64,000 bases of DNA from Sulfitobacter sp. D7 (GTDB taxonomy: Bacteria; Pseudomonadota; Alphaproteobacteria; Rhodobacterales; Rhodobacteraceae), in the NCBI RefSeq assembly GCF_003611275.1, contig NZ_CP020694.1, positions 1,426,001-1,490,000 of the forward strand. Direction: 5' to 3'. The position numbers were made by a program, and so were the translations under genes. Shown in pieces: positions 18,798 through 30,227 of the stretch. Below the pieces are notes generated by a model. It did no database searches. It saw nothing but the letters and a program-made list of their open reading frames with translations, and was not told the DNA's origin. The first letter of the stretch is position 1. Each line of letters opens with the position of its first letter.

Positions 18798-19329
18798 ACT
18801 CTCTCCCATGATGATCGCCCCGCCGCTGATCTTCGCGGCCTTCGTGGCGCTGGCGGCGGTCGGCATGTACCGCGATGACCCTGAGGGGCTGCCCTCTACG
18901 CTGGTTGGCAAACAGGCGCCCGCCATGCCCGAGGCCGCGTTGCCCGGCTATCCGCAGGCCACCGACGACATGCTGCGCGGGGGGGAGGTGAGCCTTGTGA
19001 ATTTCTGGGCAAGCTGGTGCCCGCCCTGCCGTGCTGAGCATCCCAAGCTGCTGGAATTGCAGGCCGAGGGGATGAACATCATCGGCGTGAATTTCAAGGA
19101 TACCGAGAAGAACGCCAGCGCCTATCTGGAAGACGAAAAAAGCCCCTTTGCCGGGGTTGGTTTCGACCCCCAAGGGCGGGTGGCGATCGACTGGGGCGTG
19201 ACCGCCCCGCCAGAGACGTTCATCGTTGGCGGTGACGGGACGGTGCTGTTCCGATTTGCCGGGCCGCTGGTCGGCAGCGATTACGAGCAGCGGTTCCTCC
19301 CGGCATTGCAAGACGCGCTTAGCCGCTGA
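18790..19329 (+). CDS. ccmG: Cytochrome c biogenesis thioredoxin CcmG/DsbE
   Basis: 179 residues from the GTG at 18790. A membrane anchor near the N-terminus places the thioredoxin domain in the periplasm. The active site is WASWCPPC (about 75-82), and the cis-proline loop GVTAPPETFIVG follows near 138. It keeps apocytochrome heme-binding cysteines reduced. This ends the forward run; ccmE, ccmF and ccmH are not in the window. Its last 11 bases overlap the 3' end of wrbA on the other strand. Confidence 0.93.
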   Translation: MAKLSPMMIAPPLIFAAFVALAAVGMYRDDPEGLPSTLVGKQAPAMPEAALPGYPQATDDMLRGGEVSLVNFWASWCPPCRAEHPKLLELQAEGMNIIGVNFKDTEKNASAYLEDEKSPFAGVGFDPQGRVAIDWGVTAPPETFIVGGDGTVLFRFAGPLVGSDYEQRFLPALQDALSR

Positions 19330-19909
19330 TCTTGCCTGCGAATTCGACCAGACGTTTGGCCTGAAAGGCGACGGATTTCTTGCCCGTTTCACCCATCGGG
19401 CCGGGCTCGCAGGAATAGCCGTAAGGGTTGCCGCCGTCCTCGAACTTCACCCCATCGGCATAGCCCGGCGGCACGATGATCGCGCCCCAGTGCATCGCAG
19501 TGACATAGATCGATTGGAGTGTGGTCTCTTGGCCCCCGTGGGGGTTCTGGGCAGAGGTTGTCGCGGTGACCGCTTTATTGGCCAGCGCGCCTGATTGCCA
19601 CTGCGGCCCCAACGTGTCGATAAAGGCGCGGAACTGGCTGGCGGCGACGCCAAAGCGCGTCGGGACAGAGATGAAATAGCCGTCGGCCCATTCCATGTCT
19701 TCGGGCTTGGCCTCGGGAATGTCTTTCATCTTGTCCAACTGTTCGCGCCACGCATCTTGTCCGTCGACAACGGCTCTTGGGGCGGTTTCGGTACAGCGGC
19801 GGAGGCGAACCTCGGCGCCTGCCTCTTTGGCGGCGCGGGCGGCTTCCTCAGCGATGGCGTGGTTTGTGCCATAGGTGGAATAGAAAAGAACGGTGATTTT
19901 CGGGCTCAT
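19319..19909 (-). CDS. wrbA: WrbA-type NAD(P)H:quinone oxidoreductase
   Basis: 196 residues. Flavodoxin-like fold with the FMN phosphate loop FYSTYGTNHAIAEEA (about 9-23) and PTRFGVAASQFRAFID (about 80-95), both WrbA hallmarks. It makes two-electron reductions of quinones and limits oxidative stress. Reading opposite to ccmG, with overlapping 3' ends. Reliable family call; specificity not visible. Confidence 0.92.
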   Translation of the reverse strand: MSPKITVLFYSTYGTNHAIAEEAARAAKEAGAEVRLRRCTETAPRAVVDGQDAWREQLDKMKDIPEAKPEDMEWADGYFISVPTRFGVAASQFRAFIDTLGPQWQSGALANKAVTATTSAQNPHGGQETTLQSIYVTAMHWGAIIVPPGYADGVKFEDGGNPYGYSCEPGPMGETGKKSVAFQAKRLVEFAGKISG

Positions 19910-19972
19910 GAGGTGTCCTTTCGCTTGGGTGCGTCAAGATCAACGGCTCGCAGGGTGTTCTGTTCCTCCCGC

Positions 19973-20785
19973 TCAAAGCGAATACTGCCGCGCCCAGTCT
20001 CGCAGTCGGGCGATGAACTGCGCATCGGTCAGTTGATCCAAGGTGCCCTCAGGCGCGGTAAAATCGGGCAGCGGCTCTAGTGCGATGCGCAGGCGGCGCA
20101 TCTGTTCGGGGTAGGGTGCGACCCGCTGGGCCAACTCGACCATCGCCGCGGGCACGCGGCGGGCAGGGTGTTCGGCACTGTAGTAGAGCGCGAATTGCAT
20201 CGCGTTGAGGTTCGACACCAGATCGGCAAGCTCAGGCAGGATGATGGTGTTCATCTCGTTGCTATCGGCTGCAAACATGGACGCTTTGGTCAGCAGCCCG
20301 CGCGCTTGGGCCACGGTGGTGGTGGTCGACAGCACAAAGCTGACCGACAGCGTGAGGATCACCATACCGTTGACCCCGGCAAGGACCGATAGCACCAGCC
20401 AAAAGGGGTTTTCGGTCTGAAACGGCCCGCCGCCGAGGGTTGAGAGCAGATGGCCGACGAATGCGAAATCGCGCAGAAAGCCCGCCGGGCGTTCGCTTTC
20501 GGTCATCACCACGGCCTCGCGGCTTATCTGAAAGACCAAGGTCCAGCCAAGCGAGACGAGTATGATCCACGTCACCGCAATGGCTGTCATCACCACCGGG
20601 CCAGAGAGGCGGTGGCGGGCGTTGCCCTCTGGCATGATTTTGGAAAAGACGAAGAACGCCGCCCGTGCAACCCGCTCCGACAAGGGCGCGACAGGGGCGG
20701 CACCGATGGCGGTATAGAGAAAGTCCAGCAGCACGATAGCTAGGATCAGCGCGCCCAAAGCGCCAAGCGCGTAACCTGCTATCAT
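19973..20785 (-). CDS. Membrane protein with ion-channel-like 2TM/pore layout
   Basis: 270 residues. Three hydrophobic segments are visible (about 5-27, 60-87 and 127-155). Between the last two is a re-entrant-looking stretch, FAFVGHLLSTLGGGPF, placed where potassium channels have the filter, but TVGYG is absent. A soluble helical domain of about 115 residues follows. This resembles ion-channel-like proteins in Alphaproteobacteria that I cannot name with certainty. It may be a channel with an altered filter or a non-conducting relative. It follows wrbA by 63 bases but is upstream of it in transcription, so the two may share a message. Confidence 0.5.
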   Translation of the reverse strand: MIAGYALGALGALILAIVLLDFLYTAIGAAPVAPLSERVARAAFFVFSKIMPEGNARHRLSGPVVMTAIAVTWIILVSLGWTLVFQISREAVVMTESERPAGFLRDFAFVGHLLSTLGGGPFQTENPFWLVLSVLAGVNGMVILTLSVSFVLSTTTTVAQARGLLTKASMFAADSNEMNTIILPELADLVSNLNAMQFALYYSAEHPARRVPAAMVELAQRVAPYPEQMRRLRIALEPLPDFTAPEGTLDQLTDAQFIARLRDWARQYSL

Positions 20786-20876
20786 TGCTTTGCCTTCCCC
20801 GAACGCGATCGTCTTACAGGGGCAACCCGTGATCGGCAGGCAGGTTCCCGCGCAGGGGCTTGGGGCAAAAAGAAAA

Positions 20877-20902
20877 GGAGCGGCCCGCTGGGGGGCCGCT
20901 CC
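20877..20902 (-). terminator. Rho-independent terminator of acnA
   Basis: On the reverse strand, GGAGCGGCCC and its complement (20877-20886 with 20893-20902) form a 10-bp GC stem with a 6-base loop. It is followed by TTTTCTTTTT. It lies 30 bases past the acnA stop. Confidence 0.85.
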
Positions 20903-20931
20903 TTGGATCAGTTCGCGAGGGCTATCGGCGC

Positions 20932-23706
<2,775 letters not shown>

Positions 23707-23957
23707 GGCGGGCTCCCTTCGGGGTCTGATGGGTGGCTAGATTGCCGTCTCAATGCCACTAGAGGCGCGGCGGTTCAACTGTTATCAAGCGGGTTCGGAC
23801 GATTTTGTATACCATTGTGTACCGAGATTAAAGGGGGCAGTCTGCGCAAAGCCCGCTGGGGGCGCTAACGGGCGTCTCAACAAAGGTTGATTGGTGTTTC
23901 AGCCACCAAGCCGTTAGACCAATGCCATCACCGCGATATTGATCCGTCTGGAATTTT

Positions 23958-24668
23958 ATGAAGCCCCTGATTTATCCCGTTCTCGCCGCGTTTTCGCTGC
24001 TGGCCGCCCCGTTGCAGGCCGAGCAGGATCAGCCTGTGGTGGTCGAACTCTTTACCTCTCAGGGCTGTTCCTCTTGTCCCGCCGCCGATGAAATGCTCGC
24101 CGAATTGGCCGATCGGGACGACATTATCGCCTTGGCGCTGCACGTGGATTACTGGGATTATATCGGTTGGGAAGACCCCTTTGGCGACCCGGCCCATGCC
24201 GAGCGCCAGCGCGCCTATGCCGCCGTGGGCGGGCGGCGCAGTGTCTATACGCCGGAGCTGATCGTGCAGGGGCAGACCGACATTGTGGGCGCCAAACCGA
24301 TGAAGCTGATGGACGCGGTCGAGAAACACGCTGAGGCCACGCCGCGCGTAGCGCTGGCGATCAGCCGCTCAGGCGATGCCGTTCAAATTGAAGCGGAGCC
24401 GTTGGCCACGACATCAGAGCCGATGCATGTGCACATGCTGCGCTACTCTCCGATGGAGCGGACCAAGGTCACCCGCGGCGAGAATGCGGGCCATGTCATG
24501 GAGCACAGCAATGTCGTCCAAGACTGGCAAGTCTTAACCGATTGGGACGGGTCGGCACCCCTGTCGCTGAGCGCGAAGGTCGAGGGTGATTTGCCTGTTG
24601 TCGTGATCATTCAACGCCAAGAGAAGGGCGGTCCGGGCGCGATTCTTGCGGCAGCGCGCAGCAAATAA
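23958..24668 (+). CDS. DUF1223 thioredoxin-like periplasmic protein
   Basis: 236 residues with a signal peptide (about 1-22). The mature protein starts with VVELFTSQGCSSCPAADEML, the CxxC of a thioredoxin-like fold, and goes on with LHVDYWDYIGWEDPF, both diagnostic for DUF1223. The function of the family is not established; redox or metal chemistry is plausible because of the CSSC. It is divergent from acnA. Confidence 0.88.
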   Translation: MKPLIYPVLAAFSLLAAPLQAEQDQPVVVELFTSQGCSSCPAADEMLAELADRDDIIALALHVDYWDYIGWEDPFGDPAHAERQRAYAAVGGRRSVYTPELIVQGQTDIVGAKPMKLMDAVEKHAEATPRVALAISRSGDAVQIEAEPLATTSEPMHVHMLRYSPMERTKVTRGENAGHVMEHSNVVQDWQVLTDWDGSAPLSLSAKVEGDLPVVVIIQRQEKGGPGAILAAARSK

Positions 24669-24681
24669 GCCGCGGCAGCCG

Positions 24682-25590
24682 TTACTTCTCGTGCGGACGC
24701 CAGCGGCGGTGAACCCAGAACCACTGCTCAGGTGTCTTGGTGATCTGCGCGGTCAGGCTGTCGTTCAGCGCCTGCGTCATAGTCATCGGATCGCTATGCG
24801 GGACCGGCGCTTCAAGCACCACGTCAAAGCTGACCCCATCGTCTTGGCGAATGCCGTAGAACGGGATCAACAGCGCGTCATAGCGCAGCGCCAGCTCTGC
24901 CGCCGAGATCGCGGTGCGGGCAGGTTTGCCGATAAAGTCGAGGATCGGCGCGCGGATGACATGCTGGTCAAACAGCAGCACCAGCCGACCGCCCTGTTTC
25001 AGATGCCGCACGAACCCCGCCGTGCCGCGCCGCCCTTGCGGAAACACCGGCCCACCGAAGGCTTCGAGCGTTTTGACGTAATGCGCGTTGAAATAAGGGT
25101 TCTTCATCTCGCGGTAGAGCCCGCCGATGTCATAGCCCCGCGCCACGAGGGACGCCCGCGCCGCTTCGTAATTGCCGTAATGCCCGGTCACCAAGATCAC
25201 CGGCTGGCCACTGCGGTTGGCCTCCTCCAGCGCCGCCATGCCGGGGCCCCGCGGCTCGGCATCGGCCATGCGTTTGGGGAAATCATCGGCCGAGTAATTC
25301 TCGATGAAAGACCGGCCAAGGTTGTTGAGACAGCGCGTGGCGATTTCTTCGCGACGGGCGAGCGGCATCTCGGGCCAGACATGTTCCAGATTATCAAGCG
25401 CGCGGCGGCGGTAGCCCGCCAGCGGGGCCAAGACATGCTGCACCAAGCTGCCGACAAAGCTGAGCCGCGCCTTATAGGGCAGGGCCAAAGCCGTGCGAAT
25501 GATCCCGACGATCAGCAGATTGCTCAGGTAATGGCGCGCCCGGCGACCGAAGGGATAGGGATTTTTGACTTGGGGGGCTTGGTCCGACAT
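24682..25590 (-). CDS. LpxL/HtrB-type lysophospholipid acyltransferase
   Basis: 302 residues from the ATG at 25590. The acyltransferase HX4E motif is visible in VTGHYGNYEA (about 118-127), followed by RGTAGFVRHLKQGGRLVLLFDQH, the usual second block. Members add secondary acyl chains to lipid A or make related lipid transfers at the inner face of the inner membrane. The protein lacks an obvious strong N-terminal anchor apart from YLSNLLIVGIIRTALALP. Whether the acceptor is lipid A or another lipid cannot be told. Confidence 0.85.
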   Translation of the reverse strand: MSDQAPQVKNPYPFGRRARHYLSNLLIVGIIRTALALPYKARLSFVGSLVQHVLAPLAGYRRRALDNLEHVWPEMPLARREEIATRCLNNLGRSFIENYSADDFPKRMADAEPRGPGMAALEEANRSGQPVILVTGHYGNYEAARASLVARGYDIGGLYREMKNPYFNAHYVKTLEAFGGPVFPQGRRGTAGFVRHLKQGGRLVLLFDQHVIRAPILDFIGKPARTAISAAELALRYDALLIPFYGIRQDDGVSFDVVLEAPVPHSDPMTMTQALNDSLTAQITKTPEQWFWVHRRWRPHEK

Positions 25591-25619
25591 GGGCTCTGAC
25601 AGGCTGTTAAAGTTTTCCT

Positions 25620-25648
25620 GACATAGCCTGCGCCGCCCCGCGCAACAA
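25620..25648 (-). promoter_or_regulatory. Candidate promoter for the acyltransferase gene
   Basis: On the reverse strand, TTGTTG (25643-25648) and TATGTC (25620-25625) are 17 bases apart, 30 bases before the ATG at 25590. Fair match to a sigma70 consensus; by eye only. Confidence 0.4.
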
Positions 25649-25769
25649 GCCATCCCGCGCGTCATAGGCCGGGGTCAGCCGTCGAAGGCCCGCGCAGTCG
25701 CAGCCGCGGGGGCCGCCAGGGCGCGGCCCTCTGATCCAGCAATGAGAAACCCTGCCGCCGTTGAAAACC

Positions 25770-25928
25770 TCAGGCGGTGGCGTCTGGCACGCAGGTGCCG
25801 CTGCTGATGTCGAGTTTCATTCCCTCGGCGCAGGTCATGACCTGTTTGTCATGAACGCAGCCCGATGCAAGGGCGAGGGAGGGGGCCGTGAGCGCCATAA
25901 GGGCGCCGAGTGTCAGTGCGAGTTTCAT
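25770..25928 (-). CDS. Small secreted cysteine-containing protein
   Basis: 52 residues. The start ATG at 25928 has AAAGGAG seven bases upstream, a very good ribosome site. A signal peptide (MKLALTLGALMALTAPSLALA) is followed by about 30 residues with three cysteines (SGCVHDKQVMTCAEGM... SGTCVPD). The spacing resembles a small chitin-binding or EGF-like disulfide knot, but the number of cysteines is odd and no family can be named. It lies 74 bases downstream of purB on the same strand and may be cotranscribed. Confidence 0.75.
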   Translation of the reverse strand: MKLALTLGALMALTAPSLALASGCVHDKQVMTCAEGMKLDISSGTCVPDATA

Positions 25929-26002
25929 GTCGTTTGCTCCTTTGACAGGCGCAGACAGGGTACACCCGTCCGCGCCAATCTCAAAGCATTACGATGATCG
26001 CA

Positions 26003-27307
26003 TCACGCGCCGAAGACGCGCTTGAAGATCGTGTCGACATGTTTGGTGTGATAGCCCATGTCGAATTTCTCGTTAATGCCATCTTCGCCCAAGGCCGCGA
26101 CGACCTCTTCATCGGCGAGCAGCAATTCGCGGAAATCAAGACGTTCTTCCCAGACTTTCAGCGCGTTGCGCTGCACCATGGAATAGGCGTCTTCGCGGCT
26201 TACGCCAGCTTGGGTCAGGGCCAGAAGCACCCGCTGGCTCATCACCAGACCGGGGAATTTGTTCATGTTCTCCAGCATGTTCTCGGGGAAGACGAGCATT
26301 TTGTCGATCACCCCTGCCAAACGGTGCAGGGCAAAGTCCAGCGTGACAGTCGCGTCAGGCCCGATGCCACGCTCGACGGATGAATGCGAGATATCGCGCT
26401 CATGCCAAAGTGCTACGTTCTCCATCGCCGGAACCACGGCCATGCGCACCAGACGGGCAAGCCCGGTGAGGTTCTCGGTCAGCACGGGGTTCTTTTTATG
26501 CGGCATGGCCGAAGAACCTTTTTGCCCCATGGAGAAGAATTCCGCGCCTTCCAGTACTTCGGTGCGCTGCATGTGGCGGATTTCAGTCGCCACGTTTTCG
26601 ATGCTGCTGGCGATAACGCCGAGCGTGGCAAAGAACATCGCGTGACGGTCGCGCGGGATCACTTGGGTCGAGATCGGCTCAGGGTTGAGGCCCAGTTTCT
26701 CGCAGACATGCTCTTCGACGCGCGGGTCGATATTGGCGAAAGTGCCGACAGCGCCCGAGATCGCGCCGGTGGCGATTTCCTCACGCGCGGCGACAAGACG
26801 AGCGCGGTTGCGGTCCATCTCGGCGTAGAAGCGGGCAAAGGTCAGGCCCATGGTCGTAGGCTCGGCGTGGATGCCATGGCTGCGGCCGACGCGGACGGTG
26901 TCTTTATGCTCAAGCGCGCGTTTCTTCAGTGCGGCCAGCAGCTTGTCCATGCCGACCAGCAGCAGATCAGCGGCGCGGGTCAGTTGTACGTTGAAACAGG
27001 TATCGAGCACATCCGACGAGGTCATGCCCTGATGCACGAAACGCGCTTCGTCGCTGCCGACATGTTCGGCCAAGTGGGTCAGGAAGGCGATGACGTCATG
27101 TTTGGTGACGGCCTCGATCTCGTCGATACGGGCCACGTCGAATTCAACGTCTTTGGCTTTCCACACGGCGTCGGCATTCTCGCGCGGGATGGTGCCCAGA
27201 TCGGCCATCGCGTCGCAGGCATGGGCCTCGATCTCGAACCAGATGCGGAATTTCGTTTCCGGCGACCAAACGGCAACCATATCGGGACGGGAGTAGCGGG
27301 GGATCAT
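26003..27307 (-). CDS. purB: Adenylosuccinate lyase
   Basis: 434 residues. The fumarase-superfamily signature is GSSAMPHKKNPVLTENL (about 260-276), and the general-acid histidine region is GRSHGIHAEPTTMG (about 142-155). The enzyme splits SAICAR and adenylosuccinate, giving fumarate, in purine synthesis. The start MIPRYSRPDMVAVWSPE matches the family. Reliable. Confidence 0.97.
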   Translation of the reverse strand: MIPRYSRPDMVAVWSPETKFRIWFEIEAHACDAMADLGTIPRENADAVWKAKDVEFDVARIDEIEAVTKHDVIAFLTHLAEHVGSDEARFVHQGMTSSDVLDTCFNVQLTRAADLLLVGMDKLLAALKKRALEHKDTVRVGRSHGIHAEPTTMGLTFARFYAEMDRNRARLVAAREEIATGAISGAVGTFANIDPRVEEHVCEKLGLNPEPISTQVIPRDRHAMFFATLGVIASSIENVATEIRHMQRTEVLEGAEFFSMGQKGSSAMPHKKNPVLTENLTGLARLVRMAVVPAMENVALWHERDISHSSVERGIGPDATVTLDFALHRLAGVIDKMLVFPENMLENMNKFPGLVMSQRVLLALTQAGVSREDAYSMVQRNALKVWEERLDFRELLLADEEVVAALGEDGINEKFDMGYHTKHVDTIFKRVFGA

Positions 27308-27612
27308 GCGCGCACCTTTTTAGGACAGGGGATGGGTCAGGGGCGGCATAGACTGACTTGGGGTTAAGGACAAGTGTGAGGAGGGCGGGTCAGTGTCTGC
27401 CCGTGGAGTGGCGATGCTCAGGTGGCTTCGTGCCACTTAATGGGGCAGCCTTCGGGTGACCTCGAAGACGGACGCCCAGCCTCACCAAATCGCCGGCCCG
27501 TCGCACCGCAGGTGCACCGCAATTATTCGGCACGCCTCCGGCGTGACGGTACGGGCAGGCGATGGCCCGGCGCCGACGGCTTAATTCCGGGCTGTGACCG
27601 GTTTCATCCTTC
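27308..27612. other. Intergenic stretch of 305 bases before purB
   Basis: No supported gene. It holds the purB promoter region, a short hairpin (CACGCC/GGCGTG near 27533-27547), and one copy of the 22-base repeat shared with the serS downstream region. The possible frame through 27422-27907 runs antisense to the hydrolase-OsmC gene and is not protein-like. Confidence 0.6.
27552..27573. repeat. Second copy of a 22-base dispersed intergenic repeat
   Basis: Identical over 22 bases to 10935-10956 (core GGCAGGCGATGGCCCGG). Both copies are intergenic and close to the end or start of housekeeping genes. Here the inverted partner arm present at 10913-10923 is absent. Confidence 0.75.
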
Positions 27613-28824
27613 TTACAACAGTTCCGTCAGCACCGTCGAACTCCGCTCCAACGTCCGATGCACCGGGCACTTTTCCGCGATCTCCAACAACCGTTGGCGC
27701 TGTTCTTCACTCAGATCCCCCTCCAACCGGATACGTCGCCGCCACGTGTCAATCTTCTCCGCTGCCCCAGTCCCCGCGTCCTGCGCATGGACCTTGTCAT
27801 GGCAGACATCCACGCTGACACCCGTCAGCGGCCAGCCCTTGCGCCGCGCATACATGCGGATCGTCATTGACGTGCAAGCGCCCAAGCCCGCAGACAAAAA
27901 CCCATAGGGCGACATGCCGCGATTGGTGCCGCCATAAGCCAGCGGCTCATCCGCCAAAGCGTGGTGGTGGGGGCCTGCGTTCACGTCTTGCAAGAACCCA
28001 TCGGCGTCGGCTTCGGTCACGCGCACGATCCCCTCCGGCGCGCCGGGGGGCGGGGCGGGAGATTTCAGTGTCATATAGCGATCCGCCCATGTGGCGATGA
28101 TCTCGGCTGCATATTCGGCATCGCCCGCGCGGGTGATCAGGTGATCGGCATCGTCCAGCGTGACAAAGCTTTTAGGATGTTTCGCGGCCAAGAAAATTTG
28201 GCCCGCGTTGTCGATGCTGACAATCTCATCCCGCGGGGCGTGGAGCACCAGCAGCGCGGCTTTCAGCTTGGCGATATCAGCGGCGAGGGAGGCACCCTGC
28301 ACATCGTCGATAAAGCCCTGACTGATGGTGAAAGGCCGCCCGCCAAGATTGACCTCAGCACTGCCGTTGGCCGAAATCTCGGGCAGGCTTTCGGCGAAAT
28401 TATGGGTGACATGGGCCGGATCAAAGGGCGCGCCGAGGGTGGCGACGGCTTTGACATGGGCAAGTTGCGCCGCGGCTTTCAGTACCGCCGCTCCGCCCAG
28501 AGAATGACCGATCAACAGCGCCGGGGCCATGTCTCGGCTCGATAGATAGCTGCAGGCAGCGATCAAGTCGTCGACGTTGGAGGAAAACGATGTGTTCTCA
28601 AACTCGCCGCCCGAATGGCCCAGCCCGGTAAAATCAAAGCGCAGCACGGCGATGCCCATCGCCGCCAACCGCCCGGCGATACGCCGCGCGGCGGGGATGT
28701 CCTTGCCACAGGTAAAGCAATGCGCAAATAGCGCGGTCGCCAGATGCGGCCCTTCGGGCATGTCCAGCCGGGCGGCCAGTTCCGTGCCATCCGGGCCAGG
28801 GAATGTGATACGTTCAGTGGCCAT
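27613..28824 (-). CDS. Alpha/beta hydrolase fused to OsmC domain
   Basis: 403 residues from the ATG at 28824. Residues about 1-260 are a serine hydrolase with nucleophile elbow GHSLGG, acid near APRDEIVS and histidine in DDADHLI. Residues about 270-403 are an OsmC/Ohr domain with the two redox cysteines in LGACTSMTIRMYA and EKCPVHRTL. The fusion is known in many Proteobacteria as a bifunctional hydrolase/OsmC protein, with a likely role in handling organic peroxides or acyl thioesters. Longer upstream frame is not supported. It is divergent from the PLP enzyme at 28993, sharing a 168-base control region. Confidence 0.9.
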   Translation of the reverse strand: MATERITFPGPDGTELAARLDMPEGPHLATALFAHCFTCGKDIPAARRIAGRLAAMGIAVLRFDFTGLGHSGGEFENTSFSSNVDDLIAACSYLSSRDMAPALLIGHSLGGAAVLKAAAQLAHVKAVATLGAPFDPAHVTHNFAESLPEISANGSAEVNLGGRPFTISQGFIDDVQGASLAADIAKLKAALLVLHAPRDEIVSIDNAGQIFLAAKHPKSFVTLDDADHLITRAGDAEYAAEIIATWADRYMTLKSPAPPPGAPEGIVRVTEADADGFLQDVNAGPHHHALADEPLAYGGTNRGMSPYGFLSAGLGACTSMTIRMYARRKGWPLTGVSVDVCHDKVHAQDAGTGAAEKIDTWRRRIRLEGDLSEEQRQRLLEIAEKCPVHRTLERSSTVLTELL

Positions 28825-28992
28825 GGGGCGCTCCAGTTTGGGGTGCGTCAAAGGTGACATGTTCTGCCGGTGGATCAAGGGCCGCGGCTCTCTGCTCACC
28901 CAAGCGTTACGTGAAAGCACTGGCCGTGATCCCATTTGCCCCGGCTTGTTGCTTTGTATACCACTTGAGAAAACATCTGTTGGAGAAACCAC

Positions 28993-30147
28993 TTGGCACA
29001 GCCTCCCAAACCCCAATTGCACCCTGCCACCATCGCGGCTCAGGCCGCAGGCGCCGTCGATCCCGCTTCGGGCGGGGTGGTGCCGCCGGTGCAATTTGCC
29101 ACCACCTATCTGCGCGATGAGAACTACGATCTGGTCAATCCCGACAACGTCTATCTGCGCTCTCACAACGAAAACACCCGTGTGGCGGAGCGTATCCTGA
29201 ACGCGCTCGAAGGGGCCGAAGAGACGCTCATTTTCCCCTCGGGCATGGCCGCCATCGCGGCGGTCTTCCGGACCGTGCCCAATGGCGGGAGCGTGGTGGT
29301 GCAAAGCCAGATTTACTGGGGCACGACGAAATGGATCCGCGATTTCTGCACCCGTCGGCAGATTGCGTTGCATGAGGTGGACGCCAGCGATCTTGATGCC
29401 TTTGCCGCGCTTTGCAGGGCCGAAAAGCCTGACCTGTGTTTGATCGAGACCCCTTCGAACCCATGGCTGCGGATCACCGATATCGCCGGGGCCGCCGCCG
29501 CCGCGCATGAGGTCGGCGCGACGCTAGTGGTCGATAGCACGGCGGCTTCGCCGGTGCTGAGCCACCCGCTCGAGCATGCCGCGGATATCGTGATGCATTC
29601 GGCCACCAAGGGGATCAACGGCCATTCCGATGTTTTGGCCGGCTCGCTTGCCACCAATGACGCAGGCGCGCCGCGCTGGCAGATGATCCGCGATGACCGG
29701 AACGAGGCGGGCGCGGTGATCGGCCCGATGGAGGCGTGGTTGCTGGCGCGCGGCATGCGTACCCTGCCGCTCAGAATGCGCGAGATGTCCCGCAATGCCA
29801 TGACATTGGCGGAGTTTCTGGCGGATCACCCTCAGGTCGAACAGGTGATGTATCCCGGCCTGCCGGACCATCCCGGCCACGCCCTTGCTGCGCAGCAGAT
29901 GAGCGGGGGCTATGGCGGGCTGTTGTCATTTGTCGTCAAAGGCGGGGCGGGAGCGGCGCTGAAAGCGGCAGGGCGGTTGGAGCTTTTCCACCGCGCCACG
30001 TCGCTTGGCGGTGTGGAAAGCCTTGTCGAGCATCGCCACACGATTGAGCCGCACACCGGGATCCCCGAAGGGCTGCTGCGGCTCTCGGTCGGGATTGAGG
30101 ATGTCGAAGACCTTGGTGCTGATCTGGGGCAAGCGCTCGGCCAGTAA
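28993..30147 (+). CDS. Cystathionine beta-lyase/gamma-synthase family PLP enzyme
   Basis: 384 residues, starting at TTG 28993 with GGAGAA six bases upstream. The Cys/Met metabolism fold type I core is clear: FPSGMAAIAAVFR, the PLP lysine in HSATKGINGHSDVLAG (about 197-212), and SLGGVESLVEHRH near the end. Members carry out beta- or gamma-elimination or replacement on cystathionine, homocysteine or related thiols. Sequence alone does not decide which. It stands alone; 28825-28992 would hold its promoter. Confidence 0.87.
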   Translation: MAQPPKPQLHPATIAAQAAGAVDPASGGVVPPVQFATTYLRDENYDLVNPDNVYLRSHNENTRVAERILNALEGAEETLIFPSGMAAIAAVFRTVPNGGSVVVQSQIYWGTTKWIRDFCTRRQIALHEVDASDLDAFAALCRAEKPDLCLIETPSNPWLRITDIAGAAAAAHEVGATLVVDSTAASPVLSHPLEHAADIVMHSATKGINGHSDVLAGSLATNDAGAPRWQMIRDDRNEAGAVIGPMEAWLLARGMRTLPLRMREMSRNAMTLAEFLADHPQVEQVMYPGLPDHPGHALAAQQMSGGYGGLLSFVVKGGAGAALKAAGRLELFHRATSLGGVESLVEHRHTIEPHTGIPEGLLRLSVGIEDVEDLGADLGQALGQ

Positions 30148-30227
30148 CCTCATTGGCCGCGGGCCTCCGCGGCCAATCTCGCCCGAGGCACGGTGTTGTG
30201 CCCGTCCCGATGCGCGAAAAACGACCG

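Noticed and set aside
23880..23940. tRNA-like stretch upstream of the DUF1223 gene
   Set aside because: Some stem-like pairing (GGTG...CACC) but no cloverleaf, T-loop or acceptor stem.
27422..27907. 161-residue frame over the purB upstream region
   Set aside because: Mostly antisense to the OsmC part of the hydrolase fusion, no ribosome site, Arg/Pro/Ser rich.
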